Shown here in pieces: positions 22,300 through 35,390 of a DNA stretch of 64,000 bases. The notes under the pieces were generated by a model. That model worked only from the letters and a program-made list of their open reading frames with translations, made no database searches and had not been told where the DNA came from. The position numbers were made by a program, and so were the translations under genes. The stretch covers positions 1,166,270 through 1,230,269 of the forward strand of contig VWND01000009.1 in assembly GCA_009599575.1 (NCBI GenBank). The letters run 5' to 3'. This DNA comes from Blumeriella jaapii (Eukaryota > Ascomycota > Leotiomycetes > Helotiales > Drepanopezizaceae). Numbering within the stretch: the stretch's first letter is position 1; each line of letters begins with the position of its first letter.

Positions 22300-25200
22300 C
22301 TTTTTGTTTTCGTTGTAAACTTGCAACCATGCGAAAAATGCTCGTAAAAAGCTTTTAGCGGTGGAATGCGATCGGTAAAATATTTAAAAAATATAAAAGG
22401 CCGTTATAACGTTAAAACAAAAATATCATTCGAAATCTTTATCAGCGCCTTTTTAATTAATTTAATATTGCAATATACTTTTATGCAACTTCGAACCCAC
22501 TATTTTTTCGATTTTTTATTCCGTTTGTTCAAAAAATAGTTAAATAAAAATTGGTTCGGAGCGGCGTTAGCCAAATAAAAGATTGCTAATATGCTTTCGG
22601 AGCGAATATAAATAAAAAATTAAATAAATTAATTAATTTGCGAAAAAGTCAAGTTTTCAACTTTTTTTTATTTTATCGACGATTTTAATTAGGCCGTATT
22701 ATTTATCCGAAAGCTTTCGGAAAAATCGGTCGAGCTTTTAATTTTTAATATTTATTAATACCTCGTCGCCTATTTCCTAATTTATTAGTCGTTTATACAA
22801 ATTAGCAAAGCGTTTTATTTTAATTTATTATTACGTAATAAACGATTATACGTATTTTACAATCTTTTTAGTTTAAAAAGCCAAATGCAAAACTTCGTCG
22901 CGGTTAAGCTTTTCGATGGCCGAACGAAAAAAACGGAGATTATTTATATTTTAAAATATGCGAGCCTTGTATTTATTTAAAATTTGAAAAGGAAAAACGT
23001 TGCCGAAAAACTCGTACGGCAAAATCAATTATATAATATTTATTAAAAATAAAAAGCGTTTTCAATTATTTTAATAATAAAAGTAAAAGCGGAAGCGTTG
23101 TTTAATATACTGATTTATTATTTCGGTCTGCTTATCGATATTAAAATTATACGTAATAATTAATTTAATTTTGATTTTTAATATGCGGCAGAGTTTTTGC
23201 TAAAAAACCGAAACAAACTAAGCTTTTCGGTCCGAAATAATTAAATCCGGCATGCCGAAATAGCGCATCTAATAAATTAAAAACAAAGCTGCCAGTTTTT
23301 TCGCTGTAATAATTTTATAGCAAAAAACTAACAAAGGCTTTTTAAACAAGCGATTTATTATTACGAAAGCGAAATCGTAATTATTTTCGTTTAATAAAAG
23401 CTTCGTAAAATCTATCGTTAAATATTAATAAAATTTATTAAATATAAGCAAAAGCTTTAAAAAGCCCGAAGTTTTGTCGCGCCTAGCTTTTATTTGTATA
23501 CAACGGCAATTCGAAACGTATTGTTATATATTTATTCTTATAGCCTTTTAATAATATTTACGACCGACCAAAAGCTTTATCTTTTTTATTTCAGCGTATA
23601 TTACGCAAAGCTATTCGTGGATATATCGGATCAGAAAGATTCGCAGTTCGGAAAATTTTAAAAATACTACTAATCTGTTTTGGAAAAACAATTTGTTTTG
23701 TCGCAATTGATAATCGAAGCTATAATTACGGATTTGCGCTCGTTGCGCTTCGAAAAAAAAAAAGTTTTTATTAGCTTGCAGCAAATCATTTATAATTATA
23801 TAACTATGTATATCGTACGCGATTACGAAAATTAAATCTGCGAATTTTTTTATAAGCATTTTATTTTTTTCGTTTTCGCTGTTTTTTTCGAAAAAAATAC
23901 TATCGTTGTCGCGCTTATCGAACGCTATTTTTATAAACGTCAGCGTAATTATGCTTTTAATAGCTATTTCTTTTAAAATCTAAAAATCCAACTTATCGTT
24001 TAAAAGCATTTGTTGCTTTCGAGCTGCTCGCTGTCGCGCTTTTAATAAAAAAATATTTTAATTTTTGCGAAAAAAAATATCAGCGAGCGTATTAATAATT
24101 TCCGACCGATATATAATTATAAAATAAAAATCGGCGAAAAACTCGGCCTATCGAGCTTATCGAGCCGAAAAGTTTTTAATTATTATAAAATATTTCAAAA
24201 CGCGGTAATCGGTGTATATATATACGTTTTTTTAAACGCTTAACAGTTCCGGCTTGTAATTTTTAAAAAAGCGAAAAATAACAAAAAGCTTTTTATCGTA
24301 AATCGGATAGTTAAGCTCGGCGTCGATTATAATTTAAAAAAAAAAACCGACCGGATAATAAAAGTTATTTTTTTGCAATTGCGATAATACGTCAGTTATT
24401 ATTTTATTAAAAAAATCGGTTTTCAAGCGCGTTTGCTTATAAAAGTCGTAATAATATAAAATAAAAGCGCTTAGCAGAGCTTTACGCAATGCTTTTTATG
24501 CGTTTTTCTGCTTTTTTTCGAATACGAAAAGAACGTTTTTGCTTATAAAAACAGTAAAAAAGCGGCAAATACGGCTATAGCCGGCTATAAAGCGTTTGTA
24601 AAAATTGCAAAAGTTTAAAAAGTTTTGCACGCTTCGCATATTCGTTGTATATTGCCAATTTTTAATAATAGCGATTTTTTTCGGATTTATTTTAATATTT
24701 TAAATGTTAATAACGAAGTTTAAAAATTTGATTTTCGTAATATTAAATTCGCATTTTTTAATATTAGTTTTTAAGCCGTGTTTTTTTAAAATCGACAAAA
24801 TCTTTTTAACGTAAATTTTATATTTTAAATTATTCGCGAAATAAATAAAAATATCGTTAAAATACGCCGAATAAAAATTATTTAAATATTTTATAAAAAT
24901 ATTATTAATAAAGCGTTGAAATATAACAAGCTTATTAATAAAACCGAACGAAAAGATTTTATATTTATATATGCCGTATCGAATACAAAAACTGATTAGT
25001 TTTTCAGACTTTTCGAATATCCGGACTCGATTAAATATTTATTAAATATCAATTTTCGTAAACATTTTAATTTTAATAATTCGCGCTAGTATTTCGTCGA
25101 TTAAAAATAAAAAATAGAAATTCTTTTTCGTAAGATCGTTAAACTTACGATAATCGATATATAAGCGCATAAAGCCGTTTAACTTTTTAATAAATAAAAT

Positions 25201-26250
25201 CGGGGCGGCGAAAAAAGCATTAAAAAGTTTAATAAAACCTTTGTGCAAATTGTCGAAAATATAGCTTTTGACTTTTGTAAGCTGTTTATTCGTAAAACGT
25301 TTAAATGGTTTTATAAAAAGCGTATTTTTTATAGCCAAATATATTTTATAATTTATACCGAAGCGGCGGAAAGCGAGCTTATCGCTTTCTTATTTGTAAA
25401 ACAATTTTTCGAATTCCGAATATTAAACTGAAAAAAGCTTTTTTATAAAAACCACGTTGTCGTTATATTTGGCTTGCAAAACGTCGAAAACGGGAATGCT
25501 TTTTACTGCCGCGAGCTATATAACTTCTGCAGATTCGGCGATTTTCGCACGGCGGGAACGTTTTTTATTTATATTATATATAAAAGTAACAAACGTACAA
25601 TCGCTAGGTGGTAGTAATTCTTTTTTTTTTACGGCCCGCATTCGTTTTTCGTAACGTATTTATAAAACGCTAAATACAAAGGCGGAAATACAATTGATAT
25701 TGCAATTGAAAATAAAAAAAATAACAATTAGCCCGATTAAAAAAACCGGCTTAATCGGTTCAAAGCTGCTAATAAAAAATTTTTCTATTTTATTTAAACT
25801 GCTTTTGAAATTTCGCATAAACGTAAAAGGTCTACCAGTTTCAAAACCTAAATAAACCTTTTTAATCGTTATAAAAATGCTAGCAAAAATATATAAAGCT
25901 TTTATTACGCTGTCTCGTTTGTTTATATCTTTTTAATATATACGACTAAGCATTTTAAGCTTTATTCGCTAATTAAAATCGACGAACAATTGCTCGTTAA
26001 AATAAAAAATAACGGGCATATCGAATGGCCATTTTATTTTGTTTTTTCCTTGGTTATACGCTTGCTTCAAATCGTAATGCTATAAAAATTTGCGATTAAT
26101 AAAAACGTCGGTAAAACCTAGGTTTATAACCAAAAAAAAAAAATTTATACGATATCGATTAATCGTAAAAAAAAAAAAAATAGCAGCAGAAGAAATAAGC
26201 TTTCTCGGCTCGCTATTATAACCGATAAATATAATAAGCTTATGCAGCCG
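22300..26250 (-). pseudogene. family B pol, copy B1
   Basis: Protease near 26100-26170: LVINLGFTDVFINRKF, where the catalytic Asp is Asn. RT about 24600-25400: the open stretch 25042-25338 holds FFAAPILFIKKLNG, LYIDYRKFNDLTKKNFY and FTKIDI; the palm box is AYFNDI at 24850-24867, with the first Asp of YxDD changed to Asn. It is followed by HGLKTNIKKCEFN. RNase H about 24150-24550. Integrase about 22500-23860: GRKYY and NCRCIQ (23494-23511) of the zinc finger, and IISDRK near 23222-23252 for the second acidic residue. Stops stand mainly for Trp and Gln. The order and motifs are those of Ty3/gypsy. Confidence 0.85.
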
Positions 26251-26479
26251 AATAAAACTTATTCCGAAACGTTAAAAAAATTAATACGTTAAAAAAGTTT
26301 TAATCGCACCGAAAATATTAGCTTCGCTATCGATATATGCAAATGTTTTAATATATAATTTATTGCGTGCTAATTTTATAAAAATTCAAAACTATCGCTT
26401 TTTTATTAAAAAGCGTTGGTCAAACTTTAAATTCTTTTACAAATCGAATTTTTTGTTATAATAAAAGTTTTTACCACGG

Positions 26480-28050
26480 CTTAAAAGTTTTTTAATAAAT
26501 CGTTTTGCTTTTCGTCGATAATTATTTCGGCGATTTTGCGATTAAGCTTGGCGTCGAAGCAAACGTTTGCGAAATGGCCGGATTTGCCGCAATTATAATA
26601 AACGTTAAAAAAACGCGCAGCCAAGCGAAAAAAACCGGAAATAACAGAAATAGCAGCTATACGCTTATAAAAATCTGTTAAAAGAAAAAAAAGCTGTGCG
26701 AGCAAAAAAAGCTAAGGAAATAAAACGCTATAAAGCTTTAAGAATACCGGAAGTACGCCTAGAATTCTGATTAACAAAAGCTATAGCAAAGGAAAAATAG
26801 CTTATGCGACGAGCAGAAGCTATTTTTTCAGCTCGGATATTACGTAACTTTTTATTCGCAACGGCCAAAAACTCGTTTAAAATAATATAATTATTATTTA
26901 TTTTGTATTTTTTTATTCGAAAATCGTATTTGAAAATAAAAATGACTTTTTCGTATATATTTTTAAATCAACGGTTTTTAGCAATTTTGCTAATAATTGC
27001 GTAACGGATAAATAAAAAACGAAAATTATTATAAATTTAACCGTTGTTTATATAAAACTTGTTGTATTGCAATTTAGCAAACTAAACGCGATTGTAATTA
27101 AAAAAGCGCTAATCAAAAATGCGAAAAACGTTTCGGGCCGATTGGGCTTGGTTATAAAATTCGAAATTCAGATGCTCCAAAATAATGGTTTTTGTTTTTT
27201 TAATAATGCATTTAAAATATATTTTGATTTAGTTTATATTTTATATAAAATTTCTTGAATACTTTTTAATAAACAGCTTTATATTTATTTTCTATGCGTT
27301 ATATTTAACTTTTTTTTAATAATCGCTAAAAGCGTAGCGAAAGTATTTGATTTTAAATAATTCGATTCGAAAAATAGCTAAATCGAAAACGAAAAAGTAA
27401 TATTCGGAAATTAATTGAAAATCTGCGGTAAAAGCGCGCGAAGCTCGAAATAAAAAAAAAGCGTCGCGAGCGATATTGGCGGAAAAAGCTGGAAAACGAG
27501 CGGCGGCAATAATTTAAATAATTATTTAAGCGATTTAAAGCTGCTGGGCCGCAATAAATCCTTTAGCGTTGGCAGATATGCTAAACAATCGGAAAAGCAT
27601 TCGTCGGTTTGAAAGTATTAAAATGTCAGCGTCGTATAATTCGATTTTAAATTCAATCGTAAAGCGAAAAGATTTAACAAATAAATCGGCTGCAAATAAT
27701 TATGGTTCGGTGGAAAAATCGTAGAATAAAAACTCGCTGCTAAAATCGTCGAAAAAACCTAGAACGAATAAAAATTCGGAAGCGCCAAAGGCAAAAGCAA
27801 AAAATAGAAATACTAATTCGAAGCCGAATCGTACGGATTGCGTTCGTTTTCGGATGCCGCGTCGATTTATAAAAAAAGCATAAAATATTATAATATTAAA
27901 AAGGGGCGATTCGAATTGCAAAGACAGATCGAATTAATAAAAAAAAAAAACTCCAGTTTTTTCTGAAAATAAAATCAGTAGAAAAAAGTTTTAATTAAGG
28001 CACCGATAAATAAACGTCGGTACGGACGGCCTGAAGAAATTCGAATTGCA
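26480..28050 (-). pseudogene. family B gag, copy B1
   Basis: The open stretch 26481-26705 contains YYNCGKSGHFANVC, a CCHC zinc knuckle with its first Cys changed to Tyr. Upstream, 27700-27921 is an open stretch near the Gag N-terminus that is shared with B2 at 56330-56623. Gag binds and packages the element RNA. The start is near 27920-28050 but is not certain. Confidence 0.75.
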
Positions 28051-28116
28051 AAAGCAGATCGAGTTTTTAACCGTAAATATAAAGCTTTTCAGCGAAAATT
28101 GTTTAGTCTTTTTTTA

Positions 28117-28395
28117 TATTATAGCTAGTTTAAAAATAATCAAAAAAGTAATATGAACCAAAAGATACGCATGTAAATTAAAAAAAAAACACCGAGCTAG
28201 AATGCTCGGGGTCGCGAATTTTATATACAGTAGGTTGCGCTTATGGGTCACGTGACTTAGCGCGAGGCCTAATGGCCGAGATGGTCCGTGCCCAAACCTT
28301 AATCCAACACCACCAGCATTCATACCACTGGCAACCATACCACCGGCAGCCATACCACTGGCAGCCATACCACTAGCCAGGCCAGGATCGTAACA
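28117..28395 (-). repeat. B1 5' LTR
   Basis: 279 bp. The inner end TATTATAG corresponds to TGTCACAG of the 3' LTR by RIP changes only. The minisatellite of about 15-bp units is at about 28300-28380. Confidence 0.92.
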
Positions 28396-29409
28396 GAAGC
28401 TGTTTGTCAGTTCGTATTTAAGCGTTTGCTGCGAAAATGGAAAATCGTAGGTAAAATCGCTAAAAATCGTCGTGCGTATTTATTGCAAGCATTTTATATT
28501 CGTTTTCGGCTTTTTAAACGTCGGAAAAATCGGCCAGAAAATCGGCGATTTTTTTTATTAATTTTTCGAAAAATATAAAATCGAAACGGTTTAAAATACG
28601 CGAAATAAAAAACTTTTTTGCTACGCTTTCGGTTTAATCAAATATATAATTTTTGCGAAATCGATCGCTAGCGAAATAATCGTAATAAAATTCGAAATTA
28701 TCGAAAATTTTAGTTTTTTAATAACGTATTTTGTAATTTTTATTATTATTTAGCTTAAATTTAAGATTCGAAACGCGTTTTATACAAACTAATCGAAAAT
28801 CAGCAGATAAATAAGAATTATAGCGTTTAAAAGGCGCGCTAAAATTTTGGCCGTTAAAAAAAAATTAAAAAAAAATTCGCGAAAAGCGTAGAAATTGATT
28901 TGCAGCGTTTATTAATTAAAATAAAACGTTGCGAAAAAAAAAAGCAGCAGATTCGCGATTAGCAAAAACATATTCGATAAATTCTACCAAACGCTTTAAT
29001 TAAAAAATCTGTCGCAATCGTATAATTTTCAAAAATTATCGTTTACGCTTTTGCGCTTTTTTCAATTGATTTTGCAAAAATCTTAACTAAACGCTTTTAG
29101 CGCTAAATTGCAAAAAAAAGGTGGCAGGCGAAATAATTGACGCTTTGCCCTTTTTTTTTTTTTTTTTTTTCCTCGGGGAAAGGACTGTTTTTCAAAAAAA
29201 AAAAGCTTCTGGGGAAGGCTGCTTTTTCGCTGATTAAAAGAAAAGTTAAAATATAATAGCAAAAGCTGAAAAACTTTGCTAAAAAAAGAATCGTTAAACA
29301 AAAGCTATTTTTCGCAAAATACGGAAATAAATTTTTTTACGACCGGTCGATCATTTTGGTATAACCCGTAAAGAATTCGAAAGGAAAAATAGTTTACGCC
29401 GTCGCCAGC
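28396..29409 (-). pseudogene. family C gag, copy C2
   Basis: Matches C1 7946-8900 throughout and ends in the same primer-binding sequence (29392-29407). Gag by position, with no recognised domain. Compared with C1 it has about 60 extra bases near 29175-29235, next to a T run. The N-terminal part, open at 29083-29301, corresponds to the C1 start region but is more RIP-damaged. Its protease continues at 9850-10032, separated by A1 and B1. Confidence 0.6.
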
Positions 29410-29580
29410 TGTCAAGGGGTGTGAACGAGCAGAAGGTTCGTAAATGATTTGCATTAACTACGAGGTTTCTAAATTAAAAGTGTCGCGAATTCTAAAATAC
29501 AATATATGCGGATAATCACGTGGTTCCGATATTACGTGATAACAACGTAACTCTCGGATTACGTGACTAACGAACTGATA
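29410..29580 (-). repeat. family E 3' LTR
   Basis: 171 bp. In plus reading it starts TGTCA and ends TGATA (TGACA before a C to T change), giving a 5-bp inverted end. The polypurine tract follows on the right. It has several ACGTGA motifs. No second LTR is visible, so the outer edge is inferred. Confidence 0.55.
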
Positions 29581-29592
29581 TCTTATCCTTTT
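29581..29592 (-). promoter_or_regulatory. family E polypurine tract
   Basis: AAAAGGATAAGA on the minus strand, adjacent to the LTR. Confidence 0.5.
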
Positions 29593-29639
29593 ATATATAA
29601 TCCTTCTTTTTATTTTTTATTTAATTTCTTCGTCGTCGT

Positions 29640-32600
29640 CGGAATTTATTTTTATAAATCGAGCTTCGTTCGCAAAACGTATTTATAAACGAATACGAAG
29701 TTCGGCTGGAATAAAAAAAAAAAAAGAAAAAGCAGGCTTTTTTAGTTTCGGAAGCAGAATAACTAGTATTTTTGCAATAAGAAAGGAATTGGTAATAATC
29801 GTTTTGTGTTTAATAACAATTGTAAAAGTTTTTTTTGATAGTAAAAGTTTATTTTCGTTATTTATCGATTTAATATATTTTCTGTTAGCAATTTTGGTTT
29901 TAGTTAATTTTGATTTAATCGAATAAAGTTTTTAAGAAAAACGGATGGCGAATTCTGCTATAAAACTATATGCGTTGATAACGTTTTTTAATAGTTTTCA
30001 AAACTGGTTTTCGGCGTTGTAGCCACGCTATTGTATTAAATAAAAAAAATTAAAATTTCGTTTAAAATCGAAAATGGCGTTTATAGCTTATAGCAAGCTT
30101 TCGTTTACGTCGATAAAAACAGATAGAAAAAAAGGGTTTTTCTGCTTTGGAAAAGAATCGTTGTAAATAAGTTTGAGCAGATTAATATAAAAAACAAAAT
30201 GTAATAGTTTTTGCTCGAAAAGTAATTTCAGCTTGTAATTGTAAAAGCCTAAAACTTCGGCGATTTTGTAAAAACCGTAGAATTTGTTATTTAGTTTTTT
30301 AATCAGTTTGGTAAAAATTATATTGCGTTTATTAAAAAACACGTTATTTTTTATTTTGTAAACAGAAGCTGATTAGCGTTATTAATTAAAATAATGTTTT
30401 TGGTCGGCCAACGCTGAAATCAGATTTGTACGTAAAAGTAATTTTAACTTTTTTATTTTGTCGGCGAAATCGTTTTTTTTTCGTATTTGCTATTCGCAAA
30501 ATGCGTAAAATAAAATCTAAAATAGATTTAGATGGAAAAAAGCTTATTCGGAAATAAAAGTTTTTATTAGCGTAAAAAGGGGAAATTCCGGTGAAAGCGT
30601 TTACAGCGTTATTCGCTGCGAATTCAGCTAAAAAAACCAATTTGTTTAATTTTTTTAAGCGTATTCGACGAATTGTTTTAAATAAAAAAATAGATAAGCG
30701 TTCGCGTTTTCGGTTTGGCCGTTTGTTTCGGAGTAAAAACTGGTGAATAACGTAATATTAATTTCGAAACGGTTATTAATAACTTTTCAGAACTGCGAAA
30801 TAAACAGAAAACCTCGGTTTGAAATTATAAAATCGGAAAAACCATATAAACGCTAAATATTTTTGCAAAATAACTTAGCTATATCTATCGCTTTTATAAT
30901 TGTATAACAGGCTATATAGTATCGTTTTTTGTTAAAACGACAAATTATTATTATAATTAAATTGTTTCGATTTTTATGCTTTTTCACTGGAAAAAGGCTT
31001 ATAAAATCGATTGATATATAGTTTCAACGGCGTAAAAAAATAAGCAAAGGTTTGAAAAGTTTTTAATAACGTTAATTAATGCCTGTATTACGAAAGCAGC
31101 CGTTGCAATTGCGAATAAATCTTTTGCAATTTTAAAAAACTAATAGCTAATAATAATCCTTATTAATAATCTCGTAAAGCTTGTTTTTAATAAAATAGCC
31201 TGTTTTTATTAAATTATAGGCCATTTATAAAAGCCAAGTACGAATAAAAACGTTTAAATTCGATATATCGGAAACGTAAAATCGGTTTCGAAAATACAAT
31301 TTGTTATTGCGTATAACGCATTCAGAAAATTATAACGTTTTAGATTTCGGAATACCTTTTGGTTTAAGCATTTTTTTTTTAATAATAATCCACAGTTTAT
31401 TAATAAAATAGTATTTATTTAGAAGTCGTAAAAGCTTTTCGTTGTTTGCTTCGGGTTATTTTAGCAAAGCCGAAAAAGCGGTTAAAACTTCGATTAAATA
31501 ATGTTTTTTAAAAAAAAAGCTAATTTTGGAATTGAATTTTTTCGTTTAAAAAGTTTTAAGAAAAGTTTTGAAAGCGTCGGGTTAAAAAATCAAATTTGCT
31601 ATTTTGTTTTTTTAAATTTAAATATAATTACAAAATCAAAACCAATTAAAAACTCGCTTCAACGTATTTAACGCCTGTTAAGTTATTTAATCGTTATAAA
31701 ATATTTTAAGTTTCGGTAATTTGTAAATATTCGAATTAAATAAGCAGTTTTTTTGTAATTCGGCTCGCTAATTTTCGAAGCAACGTATAATAACAAAAAG
31801 TTTTTTATTATAAATTTTGTAATTGTATTCGGCTGAATCGAACTTTTTTAATATAAAAGCGATTAGATAAAGTATTTTTGCATCGTTTTTTTAAAAGAAA
31901 ATCTTTAAAAAAAAACGTAATTAAAAACGTCAGTTTTAACGAATATCTTTTTATTAAAATTAAAATAAAATAACGTAGGTGCAATCGTAAAAGCTGATTT
32001 AAAAAACTCGAAAGCTTTTATACAATTGTTATCAAAATTTCATTTAGTATTTTTTCTTCGTTAAATTCAACAAAAAAATAACGATTCTTAAAAAACTTTC
32101 AATAAATCGTCGATAAAAATTCGCAAAATCTAAAAACGCTTATACGTTTTTAACGTTGAAAAAAAAATTCTAGCCCGTAATCGCTTTGAGTTTTTTAAAA
32201 TCCATTTTGATTTTAATAATAAAAATAATTATTTTAAAATAAACGATTTTTTAAATTTCGAATTCGCACTTTTTTATATTTAATTCCAGGCCAGCGTCAG
32301 AAAAAGCTTCAAAAACGAAATTAACGTGTTTTTTATATTTTTGAAAATCGTTTAAATAAACTAAAATATCGTTTATATAAGCTATATAAAAAATATTTAA
32401 ATAAAATCGTAAAATATCGTTTATACGGAATTAAAAACGTGGCGAAAGCGTTGTATAATTCGAAAAGCATAATTAAAAATTCGAATAAACTATATTTCGT
32501 ATTAAATATAATAAGCTATTTATAGCTTTTATTTATTCGAATATTATTAAAAGCGGCGAAAACGTCGAGTTTAGTATAAAATTTGGCTTTGCTTAATCGT

Positions 32601-33700
32601 AAAAGCGTTTTTTAAACTAATAATAAAAAGTATCGGTTTTTAATTGTAATAGCGTTAAAAGCTTTGTAATCGACGCAAAATCGTAATTTTCTTTTTGATT
32701 TTTTCGCGAATAAAACTGGAAAAACTGCGAAAAAAAAGCTCGCTCGGATTCAGCTTTTTTCGAGGTTTTTTTTAAGAAATTTACGTAAAATTTAAAATTC
32801 TTCGATTAATATATTATACAAAAAGCGGTATAAAAGTACTGTTTTAAATCGAAGTTTTATCGTATAATTAACACCTTTTTTATAAAATGCAAGTTTATCA
32901 GCTTCGATAAAATCAAAAGCGGCTAGATAATAATAATAATAAAAAAAAAAGTTTTATTCGAAAATTGATTGGCGGTTTGATTTGAAAAGCCAAACGAATA
33001 TTTTTTAGTAAAGCTTTAGCGAAGTAAAATTCGGCTGAAAGTTGTTATCGTATAATCTGAAAAAGCTTATTTTTTTTATAATTAATCGATTTTAAATAAT
33101 ATAATGGAAAAAGATTCGTCGATTGGGACGCTTAGTTTATATATAATTATTAATTAATTTCGTATAAAAAAGCTGAGAATACTTCGATTTTTGATTGAAA
33201 AGCCAAAGTAGTAAACACAGCTGCTTTTGTACGACGAAATATAGCTAATAGAACGACGGTTTTATTAAAGTAGCGTTTTTGAATTAGGCCTGAAACAGCT
33301 AATTAATAAATGCGTTGAAATAAGCAATTCGTACGGCAAAAATCTAAATTAAAATAAAAAATGTTCGTAGTTCAATTAATATAAAAGTTGTATATTCGAA
33401 GCCAGGGTTTTTTTCAAATAAAATCGTATTTTCCTAGTATTGTAATAAAAGCTGTAATTAATTCGGTATGGCCGGCGGTATTAATTTGAAAAAAGATTTA
33501 GTAAATAACATCGCCGTAAATAGAAAAGCGTTTGTTAACCACGGTAAGTTTACGTGGATTAATAAGTAAAACAAAGGTTAATTCGTAGTATTATACGAAA
33601 AAATAATTAATAAAATTATCGATAGTTCCGGAATCGTTTAAAAAGTAGATTTTAATATATATATTATTAATAATTATAATATAAAGCAATATTAAATATA
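29640..33700 (-). pseudogene. family E pol (protease, RT, RNase H, integrase, chromodomain)
   Basis: Protease: LNDSGTIDNFIN at about 33604-33640. RT: about 32150-32930, with the palm box AYINDILVY at 32355-32381 (first Asp of YxDD changed to Asn) and LELNIKKCEFE near 32265-32300. RNase H about 31500-32000. Integrase: the open stretch 30386-30640 holds LAEFAANNAVNAFTGISPFYAN, the block after the third acidic residue. The open stretch 30088-30342 holds the integrase C-terminal LNNKFYGFYKIAEVLG and LLHFVFYINLLK. A chromodomain remnant (NVINAYSFIAEF) follows near 29930-30090. The C-terminal tail is Arg-rich then DDDEE. Chromodomains direct such elements to marked chromatin. Confidence 0.85.
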
Positions 33701-34071
33701 ATTTCGAAACGCCGTTCAAAGCAAATAATTTTAATTCATTTTTTAAAAGTCTCTGATAGTAATAATTATTAAAATCAGTCAGTTTTCCGACTTTTTTGCT
33801 TCGGCTTTAGCTTTTTTAATTTAAAAAAAATCGGAGCAATTAGCAGCGCGGTATTTATCGCTGGCATATTATAAGCAAAAGTTTTTAGCAAAAAGGTAAG
33901 TTCGGCGAGCTAGTTTCTCGGCATTATTTATTAAGCGTTTATTTTTGATTATATCGGCTGCGGTTAATATAATTGCTTTGGTTTAAATAGCGCTGAGGTT
34001 TATAGAATCGCTTTAAATAATAATCGTAATAGCAGTTTTAAATATAAAAGCAAAAAAAATGATTTTCGTAT
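33700..34071 (-). pseudogene. family E gag C-terminal part
   Basis: Near 33840-33890 the minus strand reads C-L-stop-Y-A-S-D-K-Y-R-A-A-N-C, which fits a CCHC knuckle (C-x2-C-x4-H-x4-C) with C to Y and H to Y changes of RIP type. The gag is cut at 34072 by A2. Confidence 0.65.
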
Positions 34072-35160
34072 TGTAAAACGGTGATACTTTGTATTAATGG
34101 GATTTGGTAGTTTTAGCTATGGTCGAGGCATGGACCCTTCCGAGACCCCCTGCCATTGACTACCTTCGACAGGTATAAAAGCAAAGCACCCTCTTAAATA
34201 GTACTATAGATATATAATTTAATTTATACTTTTATCTATTTTTATTTTTCTTTTTTCAATTTTTTCTAGGAATTTACTAAATTATTTTATTTACCGACAT
34301 ATGGCCGTATCAATTTGGTTTTCCTACCTATTTTAACATTTGATAATTTACGCAAAAATTCAAATTTCGGTATTTCGTTTTTATATATTCGCCGATGCAT
34401 TTTTCAAATTCGCAATCAAAATCGATTTCGATATTTCGCTATTACGGCTTAAAAAACCTTTTATATAATATTATTCGCAATTGCATTATATAAAAGACTT
34501 TTAATAGCTTTTTTTTATTTTGCGCATAATTATTAAATTACAAAAATGCAATACATTTTAGAAACATTTAAAATTACGGTCGGGTAATTTTAAACCGTGC
34601 GAAGTTTAAAGCTCGAAAATCGCTCTTTTATTAAAAAATAACAAATAGAATATTGGTTCGTACGCTTCGACCGCTGCGCTCGGCCCTTTTGAATTAAATC
34701 TTTTTCAATTAAACGCCTGGCGAAAATTCAACTTTTTAATTTTACGCTTTATAATTATAGCAATTATAATTTGCGGCTTTTTATTAAAAATAGTAAAAAA
34801 ATGGCTATACGTGCATTAGCCTAAGCCACGGAATATCGAAACCGTGGATTATATAATAATATTATATTAATTTAATTAACCTATCAAAAAACAAATTCTT
34901 TAATATATTATTTAAATATCTGAACGCAATTTTATTTTATTTAATTCTTTCAGAAAATACAAAATATTTTTTAATAGTTCCTTTATTAAAAACGATTTTT
35001 TTCACGCTAAAAACCTTCAGCCTGCAACTTCAAAAAACATTTATTTATTTAATTCAAATTTTACTAACATTTTCGTTAATATTATAAAGAACGACGCTTT
35101 TCGTTTTTTTATGCGAGGCCGCATATCCTTTTCTGATTTTTTTAATGCATTCTTACTTAG
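34072..35160 (+). mobile_element. family A copy A2, segment 1 (5' LTR, leader, gag start)
   Basis: The 5' LTR is 34072-34338 (267 bp, end TTTTAACA). The leader and the first codons of gag then match A1 10813-11625 until the FB element begins. A2 resumes at 37745 and again at 51506. Its 3' end is outside the window. Confidence 0.92.
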
Positions 35161-35167
35161 GGGCGCC

Positions 35168-35390
35168 TGTGGATGGGATTACAACCGATTTAACACCGAG
35201 TCAAATCCGAGTTAACATTTGGCGTAAAATTAACTCCGAGTATAATCAGAGTTAATACGCGATTAATTGAAAATTAATCTTAGTGTTATTAAAGATTAAT
35301 AGGTACGATAAGTTATATAAAAATTCAAAGCTTCGAGAAAAATACAAATCTTATACGAATCTGTTATTACATTTTATCAACGCTTTTATT
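35168..35390. repeat. FB left terminal region
   Basis: AT-rich, with several copies of short palindromic motifs built on CCGAGT and ACTCGG (for example AACACCGAGTC and ATCCGAGTTAAC), related to those at the right end. Confidence 0.6.

Larger units (their letters stand above)
21947..28395 (-). mobile_element. family B gypsy element B1, full length (6.4 kb)
   Basis: LTRs of 278 and 279 bp at 21947-22224 and 28117-28395, with a 5-bp GAAGC duplication. On the minus strand the order is 5' LTR, gag with zinc knuckle, protease, RT, RNase H, integrase, polypurine tract, 3' LTR: Ty3/gypsy of the usual size. Its empty site is preserved in C1 near 7950. Confidence 0.92.
29410..34071 (-). mobile_element. 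family E chromodomain gypsy element, 5' part cut off by A2
   Basis: On the minus strand the order is gag zinc knuckle, protease, RT, RNase H, integrase, chromodomain, polypurine tract, 3' LTR. It starts exactly where C2 ends beside its primer-binding site. A2 interrupts it at 34072, so its 5' LTR and most of gag lie to the right of the window. Confidence 0.8.
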
